From assembly GCF_002104765.1 (NCBI RefSeq), contig NZ_NCXM01000021.1, forward strand, positions 52,592 through 116,591: a DNA stretch of 64,000 bases, read 5' to 3'. Source of the stretch: Mycolicibacterium vulneris. Its GTDB lineage: Bacteria; Actinomycetota; Actinomycetes; Mycobacteriales; Mycobacteriaceae. The translations under genes and the position numbers were made by a program. Shown here piece after piece: positions 1-9,110 of the stretch; position 1 is the first letter of the stretch, and each line of letters starts with the position of its first letter. Under the pieces are notes generated by a model. That model had not been told where the DNA came from. It did no database searches and saw only the letters and a list, made by a program, of their open reading frames with translations.

Positions 1-1
1 G

Positions 2-586
2 GCCGCCATCCGCTCGCGCGGCGGCGTCACCATCGGCCAGTCACCCGAGGACGCGTTGTTCCCGGCGATGCCGACCAACGCCGTCGACGCGGGCGTGGTG
101 GACAAGCAGGCTACGGCGGCCGACATCGGCGCGGTCCTCAAAGAGCTGTCGCACCGAGAGATAGAGGAACCCGACATGGAACGCGACGCCGCGATGGAAT
201 TGGAGAACCGCATCGCCAAGACTTCAAGGTTCTCGACCGATTTCGACACTGAACAACTGGGCACGCCTTCGGGCTACACCTGCCCGGACTGCAACGGCTC
301 GCTGGTATCCATCAGCGACAAGAATTTTCGTTGCCAGGTTGGCCATGCCTGGACGGCGGAGCCCCTGCTGACCGCCCAGGAGAAAGAGGTCGAAGGCGCG
401 CTGTGGGTGGCGCTGCGCAGCTTGCAGGAGAAGGCCAGGTTGGCCCGAGACCTGGCCGGTAAGACCCGACCCGGTCTGCTCGCCCGCCGCTATGCGGCCG
501 TCGCCGAGGAAACCGAACATGCGCTGGGTGTGCTCAGCGAGCGGCTGTCGGCCACCGCTGCGCACGGCGGTGAGCCCGGTGACTGA
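2..586 (+). CDS. CheB-type methylesterase, 3' part only
   Basis: The frame is open from the window edge, so the N-terminus is missing. The first residues (GGVTIGQSPEDALFPAMP) match the end of the CheB catalytic domain, which removes methyl groups from glutamates in chemotaxis receptors. A roughly 120-residue tail follows. It contains a small zinc-ribbon-like segment (CPDC near residue 92, then C and GH about 20 residues on) and an Ala/Leu/Glu-rich helical end. Its stop overlaps the GTG of the next gene, so the two are probably translationally coupled. No chemoreceptor or CheA gene is visible nearby, so its substrate is unknown. Confidence 0.85.
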   Translation, partial: AAIRSRGGVTIGQSPEDALFPAMPTNAVDAGVVDKQATAADIGAVLKELSHREIEEPDMERDAAMELENRIAKTSRFSTDFDTEQLGTPSGYTCPDCNGSLVSISDKNFRCQVGHAWTAEPLLTAQEKEVEGALWVALRSLQEKARLARDLAGKTRPGLLARRYAAVAEETEHALGVLSERLSATAAHGGEPGD

Positions 587-1337
587 CTTCGGTCTCGCCG
601 TCCAGATCGAACTGGACTCACAGCGGAGCGTACCCATCCTGATCGTGGAGGGCCTGCTGGACAGCTCGACCTATCGAACCGTCCGCGACACCGTCATCAA
701 GGTCGCGATCGACGAGCCGCGCGCGGTCATCGTCGACGTCAACCGTCTGCACGCGCCGTCGGCCTCGGCGTGGACGGTGTTCACCAGCGCGCGCTGGCAC
801 GTCAGCGTGTGGCCCGACGTGCCGATCCTGCTGGTGTGCGCCGACCCGCGGGTGCAGCGGGAGATCAGCGCGGCCGGTATCACCCGGTATGTGCCAGTGC
901 ATTCCACCCGGGAGCTTGCGTTCGAGTCCACACGGGGCCACTCCTTCAAGGTTCGGCGGCGGGCGCGCACCGAGTTGGCGCGCAACATCAGCAGCGTCGA
1001 TGTCGCCCGCAGCGTGATCGCCGATTGGCTCACCCAATGGGGCCTTGCCGAGACGGTCCGGGTCGCGGCGACGGTGGCTACCGTCTTCGTCGAAAACGCG
1101 CTCGACCACACCGAGAGCGCACCCGTGTTGCTTGTCGAGAGCTATCAGGACAGCGTCACAGTCGCGGTGGAGGACGGCAGTTTCCACCTTCCTGGGCGGC
1201 ATGAGGACGCCGACCACGGCGCCGACATCGTCTCCGGGCTGGCCATCGTTACCGCGCTGTGCCGGGTGTGGGGCGCCACCCCCACGTCGTCGGGCAAGAC
1301 GGTCTGGGGATTGATCGGACCGGAAAACCAGCTCTGA
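579..1337 (+). CDS. STAS domain plus HATPase_c protein (anti-sigma/antagonist type)
   Basis: 252 residues from a GTG that overlaps the upstream CheB stop. The first ~110 residues look like a STAS domain (alternating beta/alpha, DVNRLHAPSASAW around the usual phospho-site region). The C-terminal ~110 residues resemble an RsbW/SpoIIAB-type ATPase with an N-box-like VFVENALDHT motif. Such proteins act in partner-switching control of sigma factors. Here antagonist-like and kinase-like halves are joined in one chain. Lying between CheB and CheR genes, it suggests a stress-signalling rather than motility role; this is inference. An earlier in-frame ATG at 492 lies inside the CheB gene and is unlikely to be used. 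Confidence 0.75.
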   Translation: MTDFGLAVQIELDSQRSVPILIVEGLLDSSTYRTVRDTVIKVAIDEPRAVIVDVNRLHAPSASAWTVFTSARWHVSVWPDVPILLVCADPRVQREISAAGITRYVPVHSTRELAFESTRGHSFKVRRRARTELARNISSVDVARSVIADWLTQWGLAETVRVAATVATVFVENALDHTESAPVLLVESYQDSVTVAVEDGSFHLPGRHEDADHGADIVSGLAIVTALCRVWGATPTSSGKTVWGLIGPENQL

Positions 1338-1389
1338 CGCCGCGAGTAATGTTCAAGTCCTTCAGTGAACGCTGATTGGCGGGACTTGG

Positions 1390-3231
1390 ATGGAATCCAC
1401 GACAGACGAGGCCTTCGAGGCCCTGTTGCGCTACATCCGGGATTCGCGCGGCTTCGACTTCACCGGTTACAAGCGCACGTCCCTGATCCGCCGCGTCAAG
1501 CACCGGATGGATCAGGCGGGCTACACCGCGTTCGACGAGTACCTCGATTTTCTGCAGGTCAGCTCGGACGAGTTCACCGCGCTCTTCAACACCATCCTGA
1601 TCAACGTCACCTCCTTCTTCCGCGACCCGGACGCCTGGGAGTTCGTCAGCACCGAGGTCATTCCGCGGCTGCTGGCCGAGCGCGGTCCCGGCGATCCGAT
1701 TCGGGTGTGGAGCGCCGGCTGCGCCTCGGGACAGGAGGCCTACACCTTGGCGATACTGCTGGCCGAAGCGCTGGGACCCGACGGGTTCCGGCAGCGGGTC
1801 AAAATCTACGCCACCGATGTCGACGATTGTGCGCTCGCCGAGGCGCGTAGCGCCTCCTACGACGCCAAGGCGGTCGAACCCGTACCTGCAGACCTTTTAG
1901 GTCGCTACTTCGAACATGCCAACGGCCGCTACCTTTTTCACAAGGACCTGCGCCGCGCGGTCATCTTCGGCCGTAATGACTTGGTCAAGGATGCGCCGAT
2001 CTCGCGTGTCGATCTGTTGGTGTGCCGCAACAGCCTGATGTATCTCAATGCCGAGACGCAGCGAAACGTGTTGAGGCGCCTGCATTTTGCGCTTGTGCCG
2101 CAGGGTACGCTGTTCCTCGGGCACGCCGAGATGCTGCTGAGCCACGGCGACCGATTCTTACCGCTGAACTTGAAACACCGGATTTTCCGCAAGTCGGTCG
2201 GATCCCTCGGTGGTATAGAACGCTACGACCCGAATTCGGCGATCCACGAGCGCACTGTGGACCGTTCGGGGTTGACGACAGTGCGCGACTTGGCCTTTCG
2301 CGCCAGCCCGGTGGCCCAGATCGTGATCACCGGCGAGGACACCGTCGCGATGATCAACCAGCAGGCGGAGACCATCTTCGGGCTCTCGGCCCGCGACATC
2401 GGCCGGTTGCTGAGCGACCTCGAGGTGTCATACCGTCCCGTGGAGCTGCGCGCCTACCTGGAGCAGGCCAAGGTGGAGCGGCGCTCGGCACGAATCCAGG
2501 ACGTCAAATGGCAGCGGCCGGGTGCCGATACGGTGTGGTTCGAGATCCACGTCAATCCGCTGGTCGACGCCGAGAACGGCCTGCTCGGTGTGTCGATCGT
2601 GTTCTTCGACGTCTCGGCGACCCGCGCGCTGCTGGACAAGGTCGTCCAAACCAACCGCCAGTTGGAGGCGGCCTACGAGGAGCTGCAGTCCACCAACGAA
2701 GAACTCGAAACCACCAACGAGGAACTGCAATCCACCGTTGAGGAACTCGAGACCACGAACGAGGAGCTGCAGTCCACCAACGAAGAACTCGAGACGATGA
2801 ACGAGGAGCTGCAGTCCACCAACGATGAGCTGCACACCATCAACGACATGTTGCGCGAACGCAGCCTGGAGCTCGACGAAGCGAAGCATTTCCAGGATTC
2901 GCTGATCGACTCGGTCCGGATGGGCATGGTGGTGGTCGACCGCGAGATGAAGGTCGTCCTTTGGAACCGCGGCTGCGAAGAGCTCTGGGGGCTGCGCGCG
3001 GACGAGACGACGGGATCCGGCCTGACCAGTCTGGACATCGGCCTGCCGCTCGACGCTGTGCGGCCCCTGATCGGCAACGCCTTCGTCGACCCGGAGAGCT
3101 CCGGTGACGTCGTGGTGGAGGCGGTCAACCGGCGCGGCCGCCCGGCCAGGGTGCGCATCATCTGCACGTCGTTCCGCTCGAGCGAGGGCACGGTCGGCGG
3201 GGCGCTGCTGCTGATGGAGGTCGTGGGCTAG
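1390..3231 (+). CDS. CheR-type methyltransferase fused to coiled coil and PAS domains
   Basis: 613 residues. Residues 1-~270 are a CheR protein-glutamate methyltransferase: an N-terminal helical region, then the SAM-binding motif VWSAGCASGQEAYTL near residue 106 and LLVCRNSLMYL near 210. A PAS domain follows (~295-410), then a perfect-heptad coiled coil (~430-490, EELQSTN/EELETTN units), then a second PAS domain (~500-613). This is the known CheR-PAS architecture of sensory methyltransferases outside classical chemotaxis. The gene starts 52 bp after the STAS/HATPase gene on the same strand, and its 3' end overlaps the convergent CheB gene by 4 bp. What it senses and methylates cannot be read from the sequence. 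Confidence 0.9.
   Translation: MESTTDEAFEALLRYIRDSRGFDFTGYKRTSLIRRVKHRMDQAGYTAFDEYLDFLQVSSDEFTALFNTILINVTSFFRDPDAWEFVSTEVIPRLLAERGPGDPIRVWSAGCASGQEAYTLAILLAEALGPDGFRQRVKIYATDVDDCALAEARSASYDAKAVEPVPADLLGRYFEHANGRYLFHKDLRRAVIFGRNDLVKDAPISRVDLLVCRNSLMYLNAETQRNVLRRLHFALVPQGTLFLGHAEMLLSHGDRFLPLNLKHRIFRKSVGSLGGIERYDPNSAIHERTVDRSGLTTVRDLAFRASPVAQIVITGEDTVAMINQQAETIFGLSARDIGRLLSDLEVSYRPVELRAYLEQAKVERRSARIQDVKWQRPGADTVWFEIHVNPLVDAENGLLGVSIVFFDVSATRALLDKVVQTNRQLEAAYEELQSTNEELETTNEELQSTVEELETTNEELQSTNEELETMNEELQSTNDELHTINDMLRERSLELDEAKHFQDSLIDSVRMGMVVVDREMKVVLWNRGCEELWGLRADETTGSGLTSLDIGLPLDAVRPLIGNAFVDPESSGDVVVEAVNRRGRPARVRIICTSFRSSEGTVGGALLLMEVVG
2677..2844 (+). repeat. In-frame heptad-encoding tandem repeat
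   Basis: About 21-bp units (often paired as 42 bp) encode alternating EELQSTN and EELETTN heptads, about eight in a row, forming the coiled coil between the PAS domains of the CheR-type protein. The near-identity of units at DNA level makes it prone to unit gain or loss. Confidence 0.85.
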
Positions 3232-4136
3232 TCGGCCGCGATGCGGCCCGACGACCTGTCCGGCCATCGGGTGGAGGCTTCCTCGGCGGCCTGATGAGCC
3301 AGTTGCGCGCGGCAACGCGACTCCTCGGCCCGGCGCCGTGCCACGGCCACCGTCTCCTGTGTAACACCGAATCCCGCCGTCAGTTCCTTGCGGCGGCGTT
3401 CAAGCTCGGCGGCGCGCAGCCGGGCGAGCTCACCCCGCGCCGCAGCACTGTTCGTGCTGAAACTCGGCGGCAGCCGGTCGAGAACGTCGTACGTGGTGAT
3501 GGTGGCATCGGACCGGTCCAGCGGAGGTTGTGCCGGCGGTTCTCGCCGCGGGGGAAGCGCCGCCCCTCCGACAATGGCGGTCAGGACGCCGGCGATTTCG
3601 CCGACGTCGAGTACCAGATCGGCGCCGGCCCGTGCGGCAGCGATCGGCATCGACGGGTACTGCGCGGTCCCCGGGCTTTGGGCGATGACGACGGCACCGG
3701 CCCGCTTCATCGTGACGGTGCCCTCCGCGCCGTCGTGTCCGGAGCCCGACAGCACCACGGCGACGCTGCGCGGGCCGTAGGACCCAGCGATTGATGCCAG
3801 CAGGACGTCGAACACCAGCACCTGATGCCGCTGCGCATCGCGCAGGCGACAGCGGCCCTTCGCGCTCAGTTGCAGCAGCACGCCCGGTGGACACACGATC
3901 ACTTGTCCGGGGTGCACGACCAGCCCGTCCTGCGCCCAACCGATCGCGCGTCCCGTTTGCCTGCGCAGGATCGTGGTCAGCAGGCTGTCGTGACCGCCAA
4001 GGTGTTGCTGCACGACGACGGCGGCGGGAAAGTCGGAAGGCAGATTTCGCAAAACAGTCGACAGCGCTTCCAAACCACCCGCCGACGCCAGCAGGACCAC
4101 CAGCTGAACGCCTCGGCCGTGCCCATCAGTCGTCAC
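3228..4136 (-). CDS. CheB-family protein-glutamate methylesterase
   Basis: 302 residues from the GTG at 4136, preceded by GGAG-type ribosome-binding sequence; a longer frame to 4217 has no better signal. The methylesterase triad is recognisable: Ser in LLASAGGLEAL, His in VVQQHLGG and Asp in SGSGHDGAEG. There is no receiver domain at the N-terminus, so it is not switched by phosphotransfer like enteric CheB. The last ~110 residues are charged and helical (Arg/Glu/Ala-rich). It converges with the CheR-PAS gene (4-bp overlap) and is a second CheB beside the truncated one at the window edge. Confidence 0.88.
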   Translation of the reverse strand: MTTDGHGRGVQLVVLLASAGGLEALSTVLRNLPSDFPAAVVVQQHLGGHDSLLTTILRRQTGRAIGWAQDGLVVHPGQVIVCPPGVLLQLSAKGRCRLRDAQRHQVLVFDVLLASIAGSYGPRSVAVVLSGSGHDGAEGTVTMKRAGAVVIAQSPGTAQYPSMPIAAARAGADLVLDVGEIAGVLTAIVGGAALPPRREPPAQPPLDRSDATITTYDVLDRLPPSFSTNSAAARGELARLRAAELERRRKELTAGFGVTQETVAVARRRAEESRCRAQLAHQAAEEASTRWPDRSSGRIAAD

Positions 4137-4326
4137 CTCATCAAGTCTCCACCTTGTCGACCCGCCGCCATAGCCTCGCGGTATCCGAGGCCGCCCCGGC
4201 TCGTCTTGGCAGCTCACATGGGGTCCGATAGACGAATCCCCGGGGCAACATGCGAAGAGGCCGTCCGGTCTGTTTTGCGGGTATCGGCGAGGGTATGCCA
4301 GCTGCTATTGGTGGAGGGAATTGCAG

Positions 4327-5535
4327 TTGAGGATTGCAATCGTCAGCGGCGACGACGTCGTCGGAGAGGACCCGGAGCAGGTGTGTGCCGCGCTGGCGGC
4401 CCACGGCCACGACGCCACCGTGTGTCTCCGACGAGCCGGTCGGCGCTCGGTGCAGGCAGCTGACGACGGCTACTACCACTGTCTGTCGGTTCCGGTCGGC
4501 CCGCGCAAGGCCGAATCACCCGTCGACGTCCTGCCCTATGCGGGGGACTGGGCCGCCAAACTCGAGCGGGCCTGGTCGAGAGGGCAACCCGACGTCGTGC
4601 ACGCCTACGGCTGGCTGGGTGGCCTGTCCGCTCAGTTGGCCGCCCGCCGTCAGCGTATCCCGGTCGTGCAGACATTCCTGGGTCTGGCCGCTACCTCGCG
4701 TGGCCAGGCCGAAGCCGAGCGCGCCAGCGAACGCGAGCGCATCGAACCGCTCCTGGCGCGCAGCGCGAGCTGGGTAACGGGCGAAAGCAGCGCGGACGTC
4801 GAAGTGCTGGCCCGGCTGCGTCGCCGCCGGACCCGAGTGTCCATCCTGACCTGCGGCGTGGACGCCGAGCGCTATTGCCCGACCGGCCCGGCGGCCTCGC
4901 GAAACGGCCTGCGGCGCGTTCTGTGCGCGACACCGAATGCTCTGTGGCGCAGCGGCGTCGATATCGCGATCCGCGCTTTGCCCAAGGTGCGTGGCGCCGA
5001 GTTGGTGATCGCGGAGAGTGACGCCACGAATGCTGACCACAATGAGGCGCGGGCCCGGCTGCAACATCTCGCGGCGCAGTTGGGCGTCGCCGACCGCGTC
5101 AGCTTTGCCGGTACGGTCGCCGATGACGATATGCCGAAGCTGATGCGGTCCGCCGACGTGGTGGTGTGCACTCCCCGACAACCACCACGGTCCACCACCG
5201 TATTACAGGCCATGGCCAGCGGGGTGGTCGTGGTCGCGGCCACCGTGGGTGTGTTGGCCGACGTCGTACTCGACGACATCACCGGCCTCCTGCTAGCGCC
5301 GGAGAATCCCCCCGGCCTGGCCGCCGCGTTGAGAAAACTTCTGGGCCAGAGCTTTCAGTGCCAGAGCATGGGTGCCGCGGGCCGCAGCCGTGCCGTGTCG
5401 CGCTTCGCGTGGGAGCGGATAGCGCTCGACGTGCTGAATATTTACGAGAGCACCGGTTTGCCGTATCGGGCGTCGATTAGTTACGGCGGCGCGGTGATGC
5501 CGGCCGCCGAGGGCCTCTTGCAGGGCCGGCCATGA
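4327..5535 (+). CDS. Glycosyltransferase family 4-like protein
   Basis: About 402 residues. An N-terminal Rossmann-like half (LRIAIVSGDDVV) and a GT4-like C-terminal half (VSFAGTVADDDMPKLMRSAD, later LQAMASGVVVVAATVG, as in the nucleotide-sugar binding region) indicate a retaining GT-B glycosyltransferase. Start: TTG 4327 lies 9 bp after GGAGG at 4313-4317; TTG 4321 in frame is too close to that site. It overlaps the next gene by ATGA, so it probably shares an mRNA with the AraC regulator. Donor and acceptor are unknown. Confidence 0.82.
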   Translation: MRIAIVSGDDVVGEDPEQVCAALAAHGHDATVCLRRAGRRSVQAADDGYYHCLSVPVGPRKAESPVDVLPYAGDWAAKLERAWSRGQPDVVHAYGWLGGLSAQLAARRQRIPVVQTFLGLAATSRGQAEAERASERERIEPLLARSASWVTGESSADVEVLARLRRRRTRVSILTCGVDAERYCPTGPAASRNGLRRVLCATPNALWRSGVDIAIRALPKVRGAELVIAESDATNADHNEARARLQHLAAQLGVADRVSFAGTVADDDMPKLMRSADVVVCTPRQPPRSTTVLQAMASGVVVVAATVGVLADVVLDDITGLLLAPENPPGLAAALRKLLGQSFQCQSMGAAGRSRAVSRFAWERIALDVLNIYESTGLPYRASISYGGAVMPAAEGLLQGRP

Positions 5536-6626
5536 CCACCACGACAGGCGGGATCGACGGCAAGGTTCCCGAGTTGGTCATCGATTCCGCCGAGGGAACG
5601 CGCGGGGGTACGCGGTCCGACTACTGCCCGGGCCGCCCTGGGCTCTCAGCGGATGCCGAGCATGGGTTCCGCCCGGCTGCCGTGCAGTACAAGCAGTTTC
5701 GCACCGCCGATGCACATGCGGCGCGGCAATTTTTCGCGGGCACATATCGACCGGGCTGGCGAATCTCCGGGCTCGGCAGCCACGCGGCGGTGTCGCACCG
5801 GCGCAGCGACGCGGGCCTGATGACGGTCGACGAGGTGATGATCCAGGGGCGCGTGACGCTCGAGATTCCGGCGGCCGACACTATCGTGGTGATCCAGCCG
5901 CGGGCCGGCTCGTTGAGCGTCGTGGGCGGCCCCGTGGCGACCACGGACTTCCCGATTCTCGTCGCCCACGGGATGTCCTGCGTATTGCACTGCAACGGTG
6001 CACGTTTCGATGTGGTGACCGTCGAGGCGGACGTGCTGCACAAGGTCGCCGCGGACTGGCGCACGTCGCTGGCGCAGCAGACCCAATTCGTGAACTGGCG
6101 GCCGCGTTCGCGTGCCGCCGTGCGGGCGTGGCATCGAGCGCTGGACTACGCGGTTGCCACGCTGGCCTCTGCCGACACCGCTCAGCAGCCGCTGATCGCC
6201 ACGGGCATGGCCACCCTATTGGCGGGTGCGCTGCTTGAGTGTTACCCGTCCAACCTGACCGAACAGGATCCGGCCAGCGACCTTGCGCTGCCCGAAACCC
6301 TCAAGGAGGCGGTGGCTTTCATTCACCGCCACACCAACGAGGACATCGGCATCAACGATGTCGCCGACGCGGTGCACCTGACGCCCCGAGCGGTCCAGTA
6401 CCTGTTTCGCCGGCAGCTCGACACGACGCCGACGGAGTACATGCGCCGCGTCCGGCTCGGCCACGCCCATCGAGAGCTGGTGGCGGCGACCCCCGCCGCA
6501 TCCACCGTCAGCGAAATCGCCCAGCGGTGGGGGTTCGCGCATACCGGCCGGTTCGCGGTGCTCTACCGACAGACCTACGGCCAGAGCCCACACACCACGC
6601 TGCGGCAGCAGGCCTCACCGTCCTGA
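5532..6626 (+). CDS. AraC-family transcriptional regulator
   Basis: 364 residues, starting in an ATGA overlap with the glycosyltransferase. The C-terminal ~110 residues form the two helix-turn-helix AraC DNA-binding domain (IGINDVADAVHLTPRAVQYL and VSEIAQRWGFAHTGRFAVLY). The N-terminal ~230 residues match an AraC ligand-binding-like region of the type seen in mycobacterial regulators. Coupling to the glycosyltransferase suggests that it responds to a related signal, but no ligand can be named. Confidence 0.88.
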   Translation: MTTTTGGIDGKVPELVIDSAEGTRGGTRSDYCPGRPGLSADAEHGFRPAAVQYKQFRTADAHAARQFFAGTYRPGWRISGLGSHAAVSHRRSDAGLMTVDEVMIQGRVTLEIPAADTIVVIQPRAGSLSVVGGPVATTDFPILVAHGMSCVLHCNGARFDVVTVEADVLHKVAADWRTSLAQQTQFVNWRPRSRAAVRAWHRALDYAVATLASADTAQQPLIATGMATLLAGALLECYPSNLTEQDPASDLALPETLKEAVAFIHRHTNEDIGINDVADAVHLTPRAVQYLFRRQLDTTPTEYMRRVRLGHAHRELVAATPAASTVSEIAQRWGFAHTGRFAVLYRQTYGQSPHTTLRQQASPS

Positions 6627-6636
6627 TTTTGCCGGA

Positions 6637-8088
6637 TCACCCGTTCAGTTTGTGCAGCAGTTGGTTCGCGGCGTAGCGGCCGCTGGCCAGCGCACCCGTC
6701 ACGGTGGACGGGTTGTCGACGCCCACAGCCTCGCCTGCCAGATAGAGCCGGTCGCCGATCGATTGCTGCAGCCGTCGGCGGTCGTCCAGGCCGGAGCCGG
6801 GCGGGTGAAACGAATACGCGCCGAGGGCGTACGGGTCGCTGGTCCAGCTCGACGTTCGCACATCCGTCAGCGCGACGTTGTCGCCGAACAGCCGGCGGGC
6901 CACAGGTAGCGCGCCGGCCAGCAGATCCTTTGGCGCGCAGGATTCCACGAATCGTCCCCGCCCGCCGCCGTGGAGGGCCACGGCGATGGGACCGGCGGTG
7001 CTCGGCAAGGTGAACCATTGCGACCACAGCCCGCCTTCCGGACCGATGTACTGATAGAAAGCGTTGTCCGCCTTCCACGTTCGTTGATCGAAGCGGAAGA
7101 AGCTCTTGGATAACGCCCCGAAGCCCAGCGCCCGCACGGCCTGGGCATGGGTATCGGGCAGCGGCGGATCGAAGGCGATCGCACCAGATTTCAGCACGCC
7201 GAGGGGTACCGTCACGATCGCGGCGGGTCCCTGGAACGATCTGTCCTTGGTCCGCACGATGACGGCGCCGTCGCGCTGCACGATCCCGGTGACGGGCGAG
7301 TTGAGCTCGATGGCAAGTCCGTCGGCGAGCGATTTCGGCAGGGCGTCATAGCCGTTCGTGATGACGTCCTGGTCGCCGCCGGCGTAGTCACCCTTGTCAA
7401 AGCTGCCGGCCGAGAGTTGGTTGGCGTCGGCCGCGTATTCGTCCTCGACCTCGGTGGTGAGGTAGAACGCCAGCTGCGTGCGATCGGCCGCGGACAGCCG
7501 TGCGCTGTCGGCGGCGGCTTGTACGGCGGCGCCCAGACTCCCCGCACCGGCCTGACCGCGCGCCCGCTCGACGAACGATCGCCAGGTTGCGCTGTGGTAA
7601 TCCAGCGGCGCCACGGCGGGATCCACCGCGAGCTCGGCCCACCCGTAATAGTCGGTGCTGACCAGCTGGGCCCCTGCCCGCCGGGCCAGCTCGGTCAGCG
7701 GGTTGTCCGTCGTGCCGTGAATCCACGACGCGCCCATTTCCAGCGGCGTGCCCCAGTCACGGTCGGTACACACCCTGCCGCCGATGCGGCCGCGGGCTTC
7801 GATGATGCGTACCGGCCGTCCGGCGTCGGCCAGGCTGCGGGCGGCGGACAGACCCGCCATCCCGGCGCCGACGACAAGGGTCGACGTGGTGTCCGCCGGC
7901 CGGAGTGGATCGGACGGGCGCCCGCTCGCGCGCGTCGACGGGTTCGGCGCGCAGGCGGCCGTCAGCCCACCGCCGGCCATGCCGGTCGCGGCCGCGAAGA
8001 ATGCCCGACGCGACAACCCAGACACGGGTCTAAGCGTCTCATAAGAATCGTTTGCCGGATTTCCCAAAAGCGAACCGAACTTAGGCAT
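6637..8088 (-). CDS. FAD-dependent amine oxidase, probably Tat-exported
   Basis: 483 residues. An N-terminal twin-arginine-like signal (SRRAFFAAATGMAGGG) is followed by a Cys in LTAAC that resembles a weak lipobox. Next comes the dinucleotide-binding motif VVGAGMAGLSAARSL, then polyamine/monoamine oxidase signatures (RIGGRVCTD, MGASWIHG) and a C-terminal FAD contact (LYLAGEAVG). It probably oxidises an amine outside the membrane, producing aldehyde, ammonia and peroxide. A GTG at 8025 would start the protein just before the signal peptide and is an alternative start. It is divergent from hpx with about 56 bp between, and is a second amine oxidase near aofH. Confidence 0.85.
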   Translation of the reverse strand: MPKFGSLLGNPANDSYETLRPVSGLSRRAFFAAATGMAGGGLTAACAPNPSTRASGRPSDPLRPADTTSTLVVGAGMAGLSAARSLADAGRPVRIIEARGRIGGRVCTDRDWGTPLEMGASWIHGTTDNPLTELARRAGAQLVSTDYYGWAELAVDPAVAPLDYHSATWRSFVERARGQAGAGSLGAAVQAAADSARLSAADRTQLAFYLTTEVEDEYAADANQLSAGSFDKGDYAGGDQDVITNGYDALPKSLADGLAIELNSPVTGIVQRDGAVIVRTKDRSFQGPAAIVTVPLGVLKSGAIAFDPPLPDTHAQAVRALGFGALSKSFFRFDQRTWKADNAFYQYIGPEGGLWSQWFTLPSTAGPIAVALHGGGRGRFVESCAPKDLLAGALPVARRLFGDNVALTDVRTSSWTSDPYALGAYSFHPPGSGLDDRRRLQQSIGDRLYLAGEAVGVDNPSTVTGALASGRYAANQLLHKLNG

Positions 8089-8144
8089 AAGATCGTCTCA
8101 TCCTTAGCTGCGGCAATGGGGCTGCGTTCGAGGGGGGAGCGGTG

Positions 8145-9110
8145 ATGAGTGCTCGACGATCGGCTCGCCCAATTGACCCTTTCCCCGACCAGTTGCCGCC
8201 GAGTGAGACGGTGTCAGTCCCGGCGGCCGACGGCACCCGGCTGCACGCCGAGGTGTTCGGGCCGCCCGACGGTTATCCGATCGTCTTGGCCCACGGCATC
8301 ACCTGCGCGATCAGGGCGTGGGCCTATCAGATCGCCGACCTGTCCAACGACTACCGGGTGATCGCCTTCGATCACCGCGGCCACGGCCGAAGCGGCGTGC
8401 CCCGACCCAAGGACTACAGCCTCAAACACCTTGCCTCCGACCTGGATTCGGTGCTCGAAGCGACGCTGGCGCCCCACGAGCGGGCCGTGATCGCCGGTCA
8501 CTCGATGGGCGGCATCACGATCGCGGCGTGGTCTGAGCGCTACGGCCACAAGGTTCCCCGCCGCGCCGACGCCGTCGCGCTGATCAACACCACCACCGGA
8601 GACCTGATCCGACAGGTGCAACTGCTGCCGGTGCCGTACGGGTTGTCGCCCGCCCGAGTTCTCGCCGGGCGCGCCTTGATCAACGCGTTCGGTGGCTTCC
8701 CGGTCCCGGGTCCCGCCCGGATCCCGAGCCGCTACGTGGTGGCGATGCTGGCGACCGGACGAGACGCCGATCCGAGCATCGCCAGGCTCGTCTACGAGCT
8801 CTTCGAGAAGACGTCACCGGCGGGGCGGGCCGGCTGCGCGAGGGCGCTGGTCACGTCGCTGGGGTCGCGGTATCTCAACCTGGACGGCCTGACGGTGCCG
8901 ACGTTGGTCATCGGCAGCGAACGCGACCGCCTGACCCCGATCAGCCAGTCGCGCAGGATCGCACGCACGGCACCCAACCTGATCGAGCTGGTCGAGCTGC
9001 CCGGCGGTCACTGCTCGATGCTGGAACACCCGCGCGAGGTGAATCGTCAGTTGCGCGCACTCGCCGAGATGGCGGTACACAACGCCGCCAACCGGCGGAT
9101 CAGTTCATAG
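8145..9110 (+). CDS. hpx: Alpha/beta-fold hydrolase (haloperoxidase-like)
   Basis: 321 residues from ATG 8145, with GGGGGAG about 7 bp upstream; a GTG one codon earlier is possible. The alpha/beta hydrolase nucleophile elbow AGHSMGGIT and the C-terminal catalytic His in GGHCSMLEHP are clear. The family includes cofactor-free haloperoxidases and esterases. Pairing and convergence with aofH match the order aofH-hpx in M. tuberculosis (Rv3170-Rv3171c), which supports the name. The true substrate is unknown. Confidence 0.88.
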   Translation: MSARRSARPIDPFPDQLPPSETVSVPAADGTRLHAEVFGPPDGYPIVLAHGITCAIRAWAYQIADLSNDYRVIAFDHRGHGRSGVPRPKDYSLKHLASDLDSVLEATLAPHERAVIAGHSMGGITIAAWSERYGHKVPRRADAVALINTTTGDLIRQVQLLPVPYGLSPARVLAGRALINAFGGFPVPGPARIPSRYVVAMLATGRDADPSIARLVYELFEKTSPAGRAGCARALVTSLGSRYLNLDGLTVPTLVIGSERDRLTPISQSRRIARTAPNLIELVELPGGHCSMLEHPREVNRQLRALAEMAVHNAANRRISS

